From contig JAPQWV010000001.1 of the NCBI GenBank assembly GCA_027422505.1, positions 3,224,001 through 3,288,000 of the forward strand: a stretch of DNA of 64,000 nt, read 5' to 3'. This DNA comes from Craterostigma plantagineum. Lineage: Eukaryota > Streptophyta > Magnoliopsida > Lamiales > Linderniaceae. A program made the translations under genes and the position numbers. Shown one piece after another: positions 34,598 through 46,328 of the stretch (position 1 is its first letter; each line of letters begins with the position of its first letter). The notes under the pieces were generated by a model, which saw nothing but the letters and a program-made list of their open reading frames with translations, was not told the DNA's origin and did no database searches.

Positions 34598-35906
34598 ATG
34601 GCTGATCTTTACGAAAGCAATGGGTCTGAGGACGTGTCTTCTTTGCTTGAAGTTCTCCTGCACAACTCGTCGTCTTCCGCCGCAGCTTCAGACAACGACG
34701 CCGCCGCCGGTGTGTACTACGGCGGTGGAGGGAGGGGTACGGCGGCGGCCGAGTCTTCAAGCAGCATCAACAACTTCTCTGATCCAAGCTACTTCTTCGC
34801 CAATGGGATAATGGACTCTTCTAGTAAGGTGGAGGATTCGACATTTGAGGTGCCCCTTTAATCAATTTTTGAATATGTTAGATTTGGACAGCGTGGGATT
34901 TTTTTTTTTTTTTTTTTCTTTTCTCTCAACTCTCTATTGAAGCCATGAAAAAAATACAGGAAACACAGCAAGCTCGAGCAAATACGCACCCACCTCGTTC
35001 TTCCAAGAGAAGTCGAGCTGCAGAGGTCCACAACATGTCTGAAAAGGTTTCGATTTTATCATCATTATTAATTTTTCAGATAAAAAAATTTCGGCTCTTA
35101 TTGGATGATTTTCATGTGATGTGATATCTGCTGCAACAACACAGAGGAGGAGAAGCAGAATCAATGAGAAGCTAAAAGCCCTTCAAAGTTTGGTTCCCAA
35201 TTCTAACAAAGTAACAAAACAATCTTTTCATCATCACCTAATTAATGATGTTTATCCTATTACATAAAATACATTATTCTCTCAGTATGTTGCATTAAGA
35301 TTTCGAGTTCTATCGTTCTTTGGTGCTCTTAGACTGATAAGGCTTCGATGTTGGACGAAGCCATTGAATATCTGAAGCATCTTCAGCTTCAAGTTCAGGT
35401 TTTTCTTCTTCTTTTGCAAAAAAACTATTCGTAGTACAATGATCGAACAGAGGCTAACCATTGAATCCATCTTCTTTCGTCTTTTGCAGATGTTAACTTT
35501 GAGAAACGGATTAAGCCCACACCCAATAAGTTACTCGCTGGGAATATCTTCACCTGGGATGGAATTCGATGGAAGAACTTCTTCTGCTAGTAATAACCTC
35601 AACATCATCAACTCAAACGCAGCTGACGTGGCAGCGCCTAATTTCGTCCCTTCCATGCAAAACCATTACTATGGTTTTCCCAATCGCTTTGCCTCCTCAA
35701 AGGTGACAAATGGGCATACTAACTTGTGTTCATCTTGTGTTTTTAAATTGGCATTATACTTTTCGATTTAATGGTGAGGCTAACTGCGAATTGATGTGTG
35801 TGTGTGTGTGTAGGATGATACGCCGTTATCGCAAATGCAGTTGTTGTTAGATAATGTTAGTTGCTCGGGGAAGAATTCGTCTTCAGGGGTGTCTGAACAA
35901 CGTTGA
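34598..35906 (+). CDS. bHLH transcription factor, SPATULA/ALCATRAZ clade, six exons
   Basis: Exons 34598-34849, 34960-35046, 35145-35210, 35333-35398, 35490-35702 and 35814-35906, all phase 0 with GT-AG introns, 258 aa. Residues 12-25 (DVSSLLEVLLHN) form an amphipathic acidic helix like the one near the SPT N-terminus. Then come Ser/Gly-rich linker, the basic region SRAAEVHNMSEKRRRSRINEK (bHLH about 103-155, with H, E and R residues for E/G-box DNA), and helix 2 [21 protein letters not shown] followed by MLTLRNG, diagnostic of subfamily VIIa. SPT and ALC control carpel margin and fruit dehiscence tissue in Arabidopsis and pair with HECATE proteins. Which of the two is orthologous cannot be decided. 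Intact. Confidence 0.9.
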
Positions 35907-36178
35907 CACAATGCTAATTATTGCCAGTATCATCACATATAACATATTGACATAGTGTAATAGTATAATATATAATAATGCTAGTGCGTTTTACTACATA
36001 TATATTGTAGGAAAGCCAAGCCATGCAGAACTGTAATGAATAATGATTTCGGTATCTTTGACTATTAAAAACTTTTTCCCTGTTCTAAAATGTCAACTTT
36101 ACTTTTTCTCCTTTGAAAGATTGCTTTCAACGTATGTTTCTCCCTTGAAAGTGAAGCCTAAAAATTAACGATGAGGGG

Positions 36179-36695
36179 TGTTAGGATATGCGGAAATCCC
36201 CGATAATTATGTTGCCCGAAAAATGACGATAATAAATAATAGACGAAAAATAAATTTGGACAGTGACACGAGGTTTACGTGGTTCGGTCAGAATGACCTA
36301 CGTCCACGGGCCGGAGGGTAGAACTTCTTTATTATGTGGAGAGATTACAGACACGTACTCTGACGTGATACAAAAACAACTACAACAATATAAGAAGTAG
36401 GCTGCGGAAAATGATCAGAGGAGAAGAACGAAGATCTGTGTGGTGTTTTTTCTTCTGCTCGTCTAATGCCTATTTATAAGAAAAAGATTTGCCTCCATCG
36501 CCATGTAAACGCATCCACTCCAAGTCCTACTGTAAGCGCACATAATTGACAAGTAAATGAGGTTGGCGCAGCTTTCGTCCTTTTTATTTTCCTTTGCATG
36601 TCAGGCGCCAACAAAAGCATAGAAAAAATGCTTTTTCCTTTCTCCCACGTGAAGTATGATTTTGTTGAATAGTCAACACTCAAGCTCACCTAACA
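36179..36695 (-). repeat. 3' LTR of Tork element
   Basis: 517 bp, ends TG/CA. Starts TGTTAGGATATGCGG and closes CACCTAACA on the plus strand. Confidence 0.94.
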
Positions 36696-36793
36696 AATCT
36701 CCACCTTGAGCTTGATTCAGAAAATTACTCCACCTTAATTAGTAACACCTTTAATCACTATCTCTGTCTCCCTCCGTCCATAGCCCCGACGGG

Positions 36794-38050
36794 CTAGTTC
36801 ACCAATTTTAAAACACCAATCAAGTCCAAGCAATGCTTGAACTTGGAAACTGGAAGAGCCTTCGTAAACAAATCCGCAGGATTATCCTTCGTGTTAATCT
36901 TCTTGATAAACACATTCCTATCTGCAATGATATCACGAATAAAATGATACTTAACATCAATATGTTTAGTCCTTTCGTGATACATCTGATCCTTGGTCAA
37001 ATGAATCGTGCTTTGACTATCACAGAAAATAGTAATGACTCCCTGACTCTGGGTTAATTCGCCGAATAACCCTGTCAACCACAAAACTTCTTTGATTGCA
37101 TCAGTAACAGCCATGTATTCTGCTTCAGTAGTAGACAACGCCACTACATGCTGTAGAGTAGCTTTCCAGCTAACTGCACAACCTCCAACACAAAATACAT
37201 AACCAGTAAGAGATCGTCGTTTATCGAGATTACCTGCGTAGTCTGAATCAACGAAGCCAATGAGAGTATCGATGTTTCTGCCAAACTCCAAACAAAAGCT
37301 TAGAGTACCCTTCAAGTATCTGAGAATCCATTTCACTGCTTGCCAGTGTTCTTTCCCTGGATTAGCCATATACCTGCTAACAACACTAACAGCCTGTGAA
37401 ATATCAGGACGTGTACATACCATTGCATACATAATACTGCCGACTGCACTCGAATAAGGAACTCGTGCCATATACGCTTCTTCCTCATCTGATGATGGTG
37501 ACTGAGCAGCGCTTAGCCTAAAATGGCTAGCAAGAGGAGTGCTGACTGGTTTGGCATCGCTCATGCCAAATCTCTCCAAAACCTTTCTGAGGTAACTTTC
37601 CTGGCTCAGGTGTAACTTACCAGCTCCTCTATCACGTTTAATCTCCATACCAAGAATCTTCTTAGCTGCTCCCAAATCTTTCATCTCAAATTCACCATTC
37701 AATAAGGCCTTCAACTGGTGAATTTCTGCAAGATTCTTAGCCGCAATGAGCATATCATCAACATATAATAACAGATAAATGAACGTACTGTCATTTAACT
37801 TCCGGAAGTAAACACAACTATCATACTTGCTCCTGGAGAAACCATGACCCAACATGAAAGAATCAAACCGTTTATACCACTGTCTTGGAGACTGCTTTAA
37901 TCCGTATAAGGATTTCTTCAGTAAACAAACTTGGTCTTCCTTGCCTTCAACTATGAAGCCCTCAGGTTGCTTCATATAAATCTGTTCATCTAAATCGCCA
38001 TGTAAGAACGCTGTCTTGACGTCAAGCTGTTCTAACTCCAAATCATACAT
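36794..38050 (-). CDS. pol: Reverse transcriptase and RNase H of Tork element
   Basis: C-terminal part of pol, 418 codons. It begins inside the RT palm with [14 protein letters not shown], has the catalytic YVDDMLIA motif, and ends with RNase H ([28 protein letters not shown]). [13 protein letters not shown] is the Tork/Tnt1 version of this motif. The frame is separated by one base from the preceding integrase segment near 38040-38060, so the polyprotein is broken in the RT. Confidence 0.88.
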   Translation of the reverse strand: MYDLELEQLDVKTAFLHGDLDEQIYMKQPEGFIVEGKEDQVCLLKKSLYGLKQSPRQWYKRFDSFMLGHGFSRSKYDSCVYFRKLNDSTFIYLLLYVDDMLIAAKNLAEIHQLKALLNGEFEMKDLGAAKKILGMEIKRDRGAGKLHLSQESYLRKVLERFGMSDAKPVSTPLASHFRLSAAQSPSSDEEEAYMARVPYSSAVGSIMYAMVCTRPDISQAVSVVSRYMANPGKEHWQAVKWILRYLKGTLSFCLEFGRNIDTLIGFVDSDYAGNLDKRRSLTGYVFCVGGCAVSWKATLQHVVALSTTEAEYMAVTDAIKEVLWLTGLFGELTQSQGVITIFCDSQSTIHLTKDQMYHERTKHIDVKYHFIRDIIADRNVFIKKINTKDNPADLFTKALPVSKFKHCLDLIGVLKLVN

Positions 38051-39711
38051 GGCAACGAATGCAAGTAATACACGAATAGAGCTATGTCTAACACAGGTGA
38101 GAATACATCATTAAAATCTACACCTTGTACCTGACTATAGCCTTTCGCGACTAATCGTGCCTTATACCTTGCATCGTCAGAATCAGATAAACCTTCTTTC
38201 TTCTTGAAGACCCACTTATATCCGACTATTTTCTTTTTCTTCGGCGGCGGCACAAGAATCCACGTATCATTCTTGTGCAGAGACTCCATTTCTTCATTCA
38301 TCGCTATCAGCCACTTATCAGAATTATCATCGCTTATTGCCTCCGAATAGGTAGAAGGTTCGCCGCCTCCACCTGTTTCTTGCGCCACTGATAAAGCGTA
38401 CGAAACTAAATTTACGTACCGCTGTGGTAGTCGAATCTCCCGTCTCTCCCTATCTCTGGCTATAGAATATTCCTGCTCGGTGCTCTCATCTTCAACAGGA
38501 TCTGAATCAGGTTCTGGCTCATCCTCTTGATCCGTTGAACTCGTAGCAGGGTCATCTGAAGGATCTTTGTTGATCTCGAGCTCCACCTCGCTGTGTACAC
38601 TATCCTTCTTTTCTTGATTAGAAGAATCAGTAGACTCTTTTGAAGGATGAAACATAGAAGACTCGTCGAAAGTAACATCTCTGCTAATTATAAATTTGGG
38701 TGACTTGGGATCAGGATTATATAGTCTATATCCTTTCACCCCTGAAGCGTAACCGAGGAAAATACATTTCTTAGCTCTAGGCTCTAACTTTCCCTCGTTT
38801 ACGTGCATATAAGCTGGGCACCCAAATATTCTTAAGTTGGAGTAATCAGCAGGAGTACCTGACCATACTTCCTCAGGAGTCTTGAAGTTGATCGGTGAAC
38901 ACGGTGAGCGGTTGACAATATAACATGCTGCAGCAATAGCTTCAGCCCAAAAATCATTTGTCAACCCAGCGTTGGAGATCATACATCGAGCTCTCTCTAA
39001 AAGCGTCCGGTTCATGCGCTCGGCAATACCATTTTGTTGAGGCGTCAATCGAACAGTGTGATGTCGAGCAATACCTTCATCTTTGCAAAATTCGTTGAAC
39101 TCGCTTCCGCAAAATTCTAAGCCATTATCTGTCCGCAACCGCTTGATCTGTTTTCCTGTCTGCTTTTCAATCAAAGCTTTCCATTGTTTAAATATTAGGA
39201 AAACATCACTTTTCTGTTTAAGAAAATAGACCCAAACTTTCCTTGAAAAATCATCGATGAAAGTTAACATGTATCTTGCACCACCTTTGGACGTAACACG
39301 AGAAGGACCCCATACGTCAGAATGAATATAGTCCAAAGTACCTTTCGTCATGTGGACTGCTGGCGAATTGAAGCTGACTCGTTTTTGCTTCCCAAAAATA
39401 CTGTGTTCGCAAAAGTCCATCTTACCAGTACTTTGACCGCAAAGTAGGCCCCGCTTGCTCAAAATCGTCAAGCCTTTTTCTCCCATGTGTCCAAGTCGCA
39501 TATGCCATAATCTCGTGGTATCAACCTCCGGGGATGTCGAAACTGCAGCGGAACCTGTAACAGTAGTTCCCTGCAAAATATATAAATTTCCAGACCTGCA
39601 AGTTTTCATCACGACAAGGGCACCTCTGGCAATTTTCAAAACTCCACCTTCACCTGAGAACATGCACCCTTGAGATTCAAGTGTGCCTAAAGAGACAAGA
39701 TTTCTCTTCAT
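38032..39711 (-). CDS. pol: Pre-integrase, integrase and RT start of Tork element
   Basis: 559 codons. The reading starts in the protease/pre-integrase linker ([13 protein letters not shown]), then the integrase zinc region ([13 protein letters not shown]), core motifs [27 protein letters not shown] and [13 protein letters not shown] (DDE residues present), an acidic spacer, and the RT N-terminus ([16 protein letters not shown]). It ends at a frame break in the RT fingers. The upstream gag-protease frame is also offset by one base near 39705-39720. Confidence 0.88.
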   Translation of the reverse strand: MKRNLVSLGTLESQGCMFSGEGGVLKIARGALVVMKTCRSGNLYILQGTTVTGSAAVSTSPEVDTTRLWHMRLGHMGEKGLTILSKRGLLCGQSTGKMDFCEHSIFGKQKRVSFNSPAVHMTKGTLDYIHSDVWGPSRVTSKGGARYMLTFIDDFSRKVWVYFLKQKSDVFLIFKQWKALIEKQTGKQIKRLRTDNGLEFCGSEFNEFCKDEGIARHHTVRLTPQQNGIAERMNRTLLERARCMISNAGLTNDFWAEAIAAACYIVNRSPCSPINFKTPEEVWSGTPADYSNLRIFGCPAYMHVNEGKLEPRAKKCIFLGYASGVKGYRLYNPDPKSPKFIISRDVTFDESSMFHPSKESTDSSNQEKKDSVHSEVELEINKDPSDDPATSSTDQEDEPEPDSDPVEDESTEQEYSIARDRERREIRLPQRYVNLVSYALSVAQETGGGGEPSTYSEAISDDNSDKWLIAMNEEMESLHKNDTWILVPPPKKKKIVGYKWVFKKKEGLSDSDDARYKARLVAKGYSQVQGVDFNDVFSPVLDIALFVYYLHSLPCMIWS

Positions 39712-40763
39712 ATCTGGAACGTGTCTGACTTCTGTGAGCGTTCGGAAATTCCGTCGAACATCTTGATCCTAACTGTGCCATTACCAACAACTTTACACGG
39801 AGCATCATTTCCCATTAAAACATATCCACCATCGAATTTTTCATATATGGAAAAACAATCTCGACTCCGACTTATGTGGTAAGAGCAACCCGAATCTAAG
39901 ATCCACTCATTATCATACCTAACAATATTTGCAGTTGCTACAAAAATAGTTCCATCGCTCTCATCAGCAGCTAAACTAGCTTCGGCGGGTTTATTAAATT
40001 GCTGATTATTTTTCTCCTTATTTTTTAATTTAAAACAATCAGCTTTGATGTGACCCTTTTTCTTGCAAAAATTACAGACTTTATTTCTGTACCTGGATTT
40101 CGACCTTTCTTTAGATCTGCTACTTTCAGCGTCGCTACGTTCTGGTCTTCCCCGTACAAACAGGCCTTCTGCCTGGCTACCACTTGTTTCTCCCGTAATA
40201 TCCCTGTCTATCTGTTCTTTCGATTGTAACGCAGATTTGACACTAGAATACGATATCGTATCTTTTCCATAAATTATAGTGTCACGAAAATGCTTTAAAG
40301 ACGAGGGAAGGGAACACAACAATATTATGGCCTGATCTTCGTCCGTCACTTTTACTTCTACGTTCGCCAAATCAATAATGATAGAATCGAATTTATCGAG
40401 ATGCGAGAGAATAGAAGTACCTTCCGTCATTTTCATACTGTATAGCTTCTGCTTTAAATAAAGCCGATTCTCCTTAGTCTTCTTCATGTAGATAGCTTTT
40501 AACGCATCCCACATACCCATGGCCGTCGTCTCCGTGGAAACTTCTTGTAAAACCTCGTAAGAGAGATTTAAAATAATAGCCGATCTGGCTTTCTTGTCCA
40601 ATTCATTAAATTGATCGTCTTTCATTTCGGTTGGTTTCTTCTTCGCGCCTTCAAGCGCCACCTCGCAACCGTCTTGAATGAGTATGGCCTCCATCTTGAG
40701 ACTCCACATTGCAAAGTTGACATTTCTGTCGAACTTTTCAATTGACATTTTTGTTATCGTCAT
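39708..40763 (-). CDS. gag: Gag and protease N-terminus of Tork element
   Basis: 351 codons from an ATG about 40 bases after the primer site. UBN2-type gag core ([24 protein letters not shown]), Ser/Arg-rich stretch, zinc knuckle [14 protein letters not shown] near residue 235, and aspartic protease active site [11 protein letters not shown] near residue 290. The frame then leaves the family sequence and stops at 39708, which marks a one-base break rather than a true terminus. Confidence 0.88.
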   Translation of the reverse strand: MTITKMSIEKFDRNVNFAMWSLKMEAILIQDGCEVALEGAKKKPTEMKDDQFNELDKKARSAIILNLSYEVLQEVSTETTAMGMWDALKAIYMKKTKENRLYLKQKLYSMKMTEGTSILSHLDKFDSIIIDLANVEVKVTDEDQAIILLCSLPSSLKHFRDTIIYGKDTISYSSVKSALQSKEQIDRDITGETSGSQAEGLFVRGRPERSDAESSRSKERSKSRYRNKVCNFCKKKGHIKADCFKLKNKEKNNQQFNKPAEASLAADESDGTIFVATANIVRYDNEWILDSGCSYHISRSRDCFSIYEKFDGGYVLMGNDAPCKVVGNGTVRIKMFDGISERSQKSDTFQI

Positions 40764-40803
40764 GGTGGCTAAAAAATAAATCGGATTGGCTCTGATACCA
40801 ATT

Positions 40804-41320
40804 TGTTAGGATATGCGGAAATCCCCGATAATTATGTTGCCCGAAAAATGACGATAATAATAATAAAGACGAAAAATAAATTTGGACAGTGACACGAGGT
40901 TTACGTGGTTCGGTCAGAATGACCTACGTCCACGGGCCGGAGGGTAGAACTTCTTATTATGTGGAGAGATTACAGACACGTACTCTGACGTGATACAAAA
41001 ACAACTACAACAATATAAGAAGTAGGCTGCGGAAAATGATCGGAGGAGAAGAACGAAGATCTGTGTGGTGTTTTTTCTTCTGCTCGTCTAATGCCTATTT
41101 ATAAGAAAAAGATTTGCCTCCATCGCCATGTAAACGCATCCACTCCAAGTCCTACTGTAGGCGCACATAATTGACAAGTAAATGAGGTTGGTGCAGCTTT
41201 CGTCCTTTTTATTTTCCTTTGCATGTCAGGTGCCAACAAAAGCGTAGAAAAAATGCTTTTTCCTTTCTCCCACGTGAAGTATGATTTTGTTGAATAGTCA
41301 ACACTCAAGCTCAACTAACA
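40804..41320 (-). repeat. 5' LTR of Tork element
   Basis: 517 bp. On the minus strand a good TATA box, TTATAAATAGGC, lies near 41092-41104. Followed by AGGGG on the plus strand. Confidence 0.94.
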
Positions 41321-41325
41321 AGGGG

Positions 41326-41759
41326 TATAATGGTCAATATGAACCAGTTTTGCAGGTTTTAGGCACAAACTGTTTGCGATTGATATATAAAAAAATACTC
41401 AATTACTTTCCGCACGAAAAAGGTGAAAATATTACATGCTCAATCTGACGGTTCACAATGATTGGGATCAAATTAGGTCTAAGATCCAACAGCTCAATTG
41501 CTATCTCTCCTCTTCTAAATAGCGTTCCTTTTTCTACGTAGTTAGCTGTTTTATTTATGTATCGTGCGGTCGAGATGAGTCGTATCCAACGGTCGTCTTT
41601 CATTTTGTCTTTCTATACTTATATTCCTGCAACGCATTGTTCAAGTTTAAATGAGAAATATTCGAGTTTACTAAGTTCGTCATGCGTACTTCATCAATTG
41701 GTCTTACTGGTAATGTTTAACTCGTATACCCAATATAGATACAGTAGGTCTTTTTCATA
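41326..41759. other. Short host segment between two retrotransposons
   Basis: About 430 bp with no gene or repeat recognised. The next element's target duplication ACAAT begins at 41760. Confidence 0.5.
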
Positions 41760-41764
41760 ACAAT

Positions 41765-43447
41765 TGTTGACCTTTTTGGTCCGTATATGTTAGAGAGTTT
41801 TGATGAACGATGTAATTGTAATGACATTAGGTCTATAAAATAAGCAATTCGATTTGGGACAAATAAAATGTCTAAATTCATGATAATATTCAACCATGCA
41901 TTGTTTATGAGCTATAAAATCGATTAAGTGTTGAATATTTGAATTGCGTGTGATTCTGTGATGATTTGATGGAACTATGTGATCACATGTTATAGACAGC
42001 CTATGTGATAGGATATATCATACTGTGCTATATATGGAAATTACGCATGAGATATCCTGTTGAGCTATATATGGAAAATATGCTGTTTATATGTGGAAAG
42101 TGATATATCCGTTGATACTAGTTTATTCCTGGACGAAAATCACTTATACGATCTTTGCATGCTTTCCACTGAATTTAATGTGCAATATTAAATTGATATC
42201 TTTCCTTATGCTGATTGGATGTTATATTTAGGGAAGATTTGATTTGATTGACTTTGTGGATAGGATGATATTATATGGTATATGCTGTAAAACGGATGTG
42301 ATCTCTGAAATAAGGAAAGTTCTGCCATGATATGATAAATCGAATTAAATATGCTCTGATCTGATTTACGTGCTAAACATGGTAATTATACTATGAATTA
42401 TACATGGAAAACGTGCTGATGTGATGCTATCCTCTGTGCTACACTTGGAAAGAAAATCTGGATTGACTTGGTCTAGAAACAGATAGCAGGGAATCTCTTA
42501 TGGAAAGTTCTGATATGGTAATTATATGCGAAATGCTTGAATATGCTTGAGAACGAAATTGACCATTCTATATGGAATATAATCATGCTTAAATATGCTA
42601 TATGACCGTTGTGATGATTTATTAATAGCATGATTTATATGGTATGATTGCATGGAAACTATGCTTGATTAGGTAATTATTGATTGATATGAGTTTCCAT
42701 GTGAAGTGCTATTTGAAAAGTATTATATATGAGCTGCACTTCAGACTCTCGAAGAACTTAGAATTTGCGAACATAAGCCTACGAAAGATTCTTAAGCAGA
42801 AACATACTGAGAGATTCCTGAGTTCCCACTTGTGATAGCTTTCTGCCCACCTGAGCGTTAACCGGCATATCCATCACTGTTCGAGTGATTTATCTGACAT
42901 TCCGTCATCCCCTCCATATATTCTGTCTTCGTACGTGTTGTCTTCGGACGTGAGCAATACCAAGGAGGCAAGGTCGACGTTACGCACACGTGAAGGGAAG
43001 GACAAGTCCGGGGGCCCTTCGGTAGCGAGCTGTGTCTGTCGGGATCAAGGAGATTTCGAGGAACGAAACTCGGCGTGTGGTAACCTAGTAGTGGCTAGTG
43101 TTCGACTTGTTTCGGTTGTGTATTGGGCTAACCAATCAGTTTTGTATCCAGCTACGGTGCATTATAGTGATTGGTTAAACTCTTGGGAAGCAAATCCCAA
43201 GGAGAGGAGTAAACCCCAGTTGGGGATATAACCTCTATAAAAATCCTGTCTCGCATTTACTTTTCAGTTATTTCTTTATCGCTGTGAGACAGACCCGACG
43301 CACATCCAACGTTACTAGGATATATCAGGCATACTCGTCACAAACATAAGTAGGCATATCTAAGCCACCACACTTAGCATTTGTGAAAAGAAGCAAAAAT
43401 TTCTATAGGCCTAATTCACCCCCCTCTTAGGCACATTTATATCTTCA
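41765..43447 (+). repeat. Left LTR of Sirevirus 2
   Basis: 1683 bp, TGTTGACC...ATCTTCA. A TATA box (CTCTATAAAAATCC) lies near 43230-43243, about 200 bp before the LTR end. Contains many TATGGAAA and ATATATGG words. Confidence 0.94.
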
Positions 43448-43449
43448 TT

Positions 43450-43461
43450 TGGTATCAGAGC
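43450..43461 (+). other. Primer binding site of Sirevirus 2
   Basis: TGGTATCAGAGC, initiator Met-tRNA type, two bases after the LTR. Confidence 0.9.
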
Positions 43462-43506
43462 AGGTTACTTAAACGACGGGCCTAACAAGCCTGAGTTAAA
43501 GATCTA

Positions 43507-45345
43507 ATGGCTTCTTCGAGTTTTGATGTTTTTGCAGAAGGACAATCCCATTCCAGGCCACCACTCTTCGACGGGACAAACTACGCCATATGGAAAAATC
43601 GCATGAAGGAATTCCTGATCGCTACAGACTACGACCTGTGGGATATCATCGCAACAGGACCTTACATTCCCAAAAACGAAGATGGAACTCCAAAGAAAGG
43701 CCCTGATTACAATATAACAGACAAGCGAGGAATCTCTCTAAATGCCAAAGCTAAGAACATGATAGCTTGCGCACTCACAAGAGAAGAATACAATCGTGTG
43801 AGCTCATGCGAATCTGCCAAAAATATGTGGGACATGCTTCAAGTCACACATGAAGGAACCACTCGAGTTGTGCAAGAAAGGATAGGCCTCTTGACTCACC
43901 AATACGAGCTGTTCAAGATGGAGGACAACGAGACCATAAGCCACATGTATGCCAGATTCATGAACATCATTAATCAAATGTTCTCGTTGGGAAAGAAAAT
44001 AGAAGATGGTGAGAAGGTGTGAAAAATCCTGAGATCTCTTCCTAGAGAATGGAATCCCAAAGTGACCGCCATCTACGAAGCAAAGGACTTGGACGAACTT
44101 TCAGTGTCAGAACTGATCGTGACCACCTACGAGACGACTCAGATCTCTATCAAGGAAAAACCACCAGTCCGAAATCAACCAAATATTGCCTTTAATACCG
44201 AACAAGAACACGACTCTGAAAGCGAAGAAGAATCTGAGGAGGACCTAATGGAGCAGATCGCCATGCTGACCAGAAAGTTTGATAAGTTTCGGATGAGAAG
44301 AAAGTTCAAGGGAAACTCCAAATTCCAACCTAGGAACAAGGGAATATCGTCATCCGGAAACAATGTACAGAAGTGCTTCAAGTGCAACAAGCCAGGCCAC
44401 TTTGCCTCAAACTGCCCGATGGAAAATGGTGACAAAAAGATAAAGAAGCAGAAGGCCATGGTCACAAACTGGGAAGAGGCCGGGAGCGAAGAAGAGGAAG
44501 ATCTCGCCTACATGGCCGCGGATGATGATCAGGTATCGGATTCATCCACTATTAAGAAAATATTATTTCTGAATGAATTATATGCTAGGCAAGATGAATC
44601 TCATGATAACGCTTCCTCAGCCTTTGAAGTAGATGAAAAAGAAGAGATGTTTGAAAAAATTCAAAATGCAGAAAGAAGGATTAAGTCACTCAACTCACAA
44701 GTGAAGGGTCTAATTAGGCAACGAGACGAAGTAGCTAGAGAGAAGCATCAAACGGATCTAGAAAATGAGCGCCTGAGAGCCGAGCTAGAGACTCTTAAGA
44801 AAGAAAGAGCTTTGTGTAATTGCGAGAAACTTAGAAAGCAAAAGAATATATCTAGAGACATGTCCGCTCTTAAGTATTTCTTAGAAGAAAAATCTCGTAC
44901 CAATGTTAGATTTCTTGAAGGACAACAAAATCTTGACATGTTACTTAGTATTCCCGCACAAATCGGGAAAACAGGATTAGGATATTCCACAACACATGAA
45001 CATGCTGCACCTCCACAAAACATTAGGAAACCTAAATGTTTTTCATGTGGTCGTCTTGGTCATTATGCTAACCACTGTTTCTTAAAGAAAGCTGATAAAT
45101 CTAGATATGTCTGGAGACCTAAGAAAGTTCCTGAAGCTTCTAACTCTGGCCAGCCTGTGACTGAGAGATCACAGCCTGTGATACATGATATACCACGTGT
45201 TAACAGGAATTATTTTGCTGCTAACCGTTTAGGACCCAATCAAAATTGGGCACCTCAGAAAAGAACTGATTCATGCAGGTACAAAGAAGAAAATCCAGTA
45301 GGAAGGACAAGTGGTACCTCGACAGTGGGTGTTCCCACCATATGA
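43507..45345 (+). pseudogene. gag: Gag of Sirevirus 2 with in-frame stop
   Basis: The frame starts at ATG 43507 and is interrupted by TGA at 44020-44022 in the gag core, resuming in the same frame to 45345. The TGA sits where an Arg codon is usual, so a C-to-T change at a CpG would explain it, the expected decay of methylated elements. Features: LFDGTNYAIWKNRMKEFL N-terminus, UBN2 core, acidic stretch, zinc knuckle CFKCNKPGHFASNC near 44375-44415, a coiled coil at about 44640-44850, and second knuckle CFSCGRLGHYANHC near 45040-45080. The Sirevirus gag layout is complete. Near 45280-45320 the coding signal moves to another frame. Confidence 0.85.
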
Positions 45346-46328
45346 CAGGTGATATCAGTAAGTTTGTGTCGGTGAAAGCGTATGATGGAGGATATGTCTC
45401 CTACGCCGACAACACAAAAGCTAAGATTATAGGAGTTGGAACTGTCGGTAACACTTTACATACTACTATAGATGACGTATGGTTGGTTAAGAATCTAGAA
45501 CATAACCTCATTAGCATCAGTCAATTATGCGATAAAGGTCATACGGTTACCTTTGAAAATGATAAGTGTGTAGTTAGAAATGATAATAAGGTACTATTCA
45601 GTGCATCTAGGGATAGAAATATATATTGTATAACTCTTGATGATATCACTGACCAGAATGTTAAGTGTTTAGCAGTTACACAGGATAACACCTGGTTATG
45701 GCACAGACGCCTAGGACATGCCAATATGGAATTACTGTCTCATATTACAAGCAATGCACTGATACGAGGTGTTCCTGACATAAAGTTTGTCAAGGACAAA
45801 ACATGCAAGGCATGCCAGATGGGCAAGCAGACTAAGACATCTTTCAAAGCAAAGAATGTAATATCCACATCCAGACCTCTGGAACTGCTACATCTCGACC
45901 TTTTTGGTCCGGTTCAGACGATGTCTCTGCGAGGTAAAAGATATGCATTTGTCATCGTTGATGATTACTCCAGGTATACATGGGTGATATTCCTTGCACA
46001 TAAGAATGAGGCATTAGATAACTTTGCATCGCTAGTAAAGAGACTTGAAAATGAAAAAGAAACGAACTTATGTAGGATACGAAGTGATAACGGTCTGGAA
46101 TTTGATAGTAAGTCGTTTGCATCATTCTGTGATCAATATGGATATAGTCATAATTTCTCTGCTCCTATAACCCCCCAACAGAACGGTGTTGTTGAACGAA
46201 AAAACAGGGTATTACAGGAAATGGCTAGATCTATGTTACATGAGTATGATATTCCTAAACAGTTCTGGGCGGAAGCCGTTAGTACAGCTTGTTACGTGTC
46301 TAACCGTATCTTCCTTAGGCCGATATAA
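45273..46328 (+). CDS. pol: Protease and integrase of Sirevirus 2
   Basis: 351-codon segment with protease [13 protein letters not shown], pre-integrase [14 protein letters not shown], and integrase core [24 protein letters not shown] and [13 protein letters not shown]. The overlap with the gag frame (45273-45345) and the end at 46328 mark one-base offsets on both sides. All catalytic residues of both enzymes are visible. Confidence 0.87.
   Translation: MQVQRRKSSRKDKWYLDSGCSHHMTGDISKFVSVKAYDGGYVSYADNTKAKIIGVGTVGNTLHTTIDDVWLVKNLEHNLISISQLCDKGHTVTFENDKCVVRNDNKVLFSASRDRNIYCITLDDITDQNVKCLAVTQDNTWLWHRRLGHANMELLSHITSNALIRGVPDIKFVKDKTCKACQMGKQTKTSFKAKNVISTSRPLELLHLDLFGPVQTMSLRGKRYAFVIVDDYSRYTWVIFLAHKNEALDNFASLVKRLENEKETNLCRIRSDNGLEFDSKSFASFCDQYGYSHNFSAPITPQQNGVVERKNRVLQEMARSMLHEYDIPKQFWAEAVSTACYVSNRIFLRPI

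Larger units (their letters stand above)
36179..41320 (-). mobile_element. Tork (Tnt1-like) Copia element, minus strand
   Basis: LTRs at 36179-36695 and 40804-41320 (517 bp each). Duplication AGGGG at 36174-36178 and 41321-41325. The minus-strand site TTGGTATCAGAGCC adjoins the right (5') LTR, and AAGGTGGAGATT, a polypurine tract, adjoins the left (3') LTR. Gag and pol are present but in three frames. LTRs differ by about seven substitutions and a few indels by eye. It inserted about 270 bp downstream of the SPT/ALC-like stop codon. Confidence 0.94.

Noticed and set aside
42935..43231. 98-codon ORF near the end of Sirevirus 2 left LTR
   Set aside because: Lies in the LTR across the TATA region. 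The right LTR copy breaks the same frame by indels.
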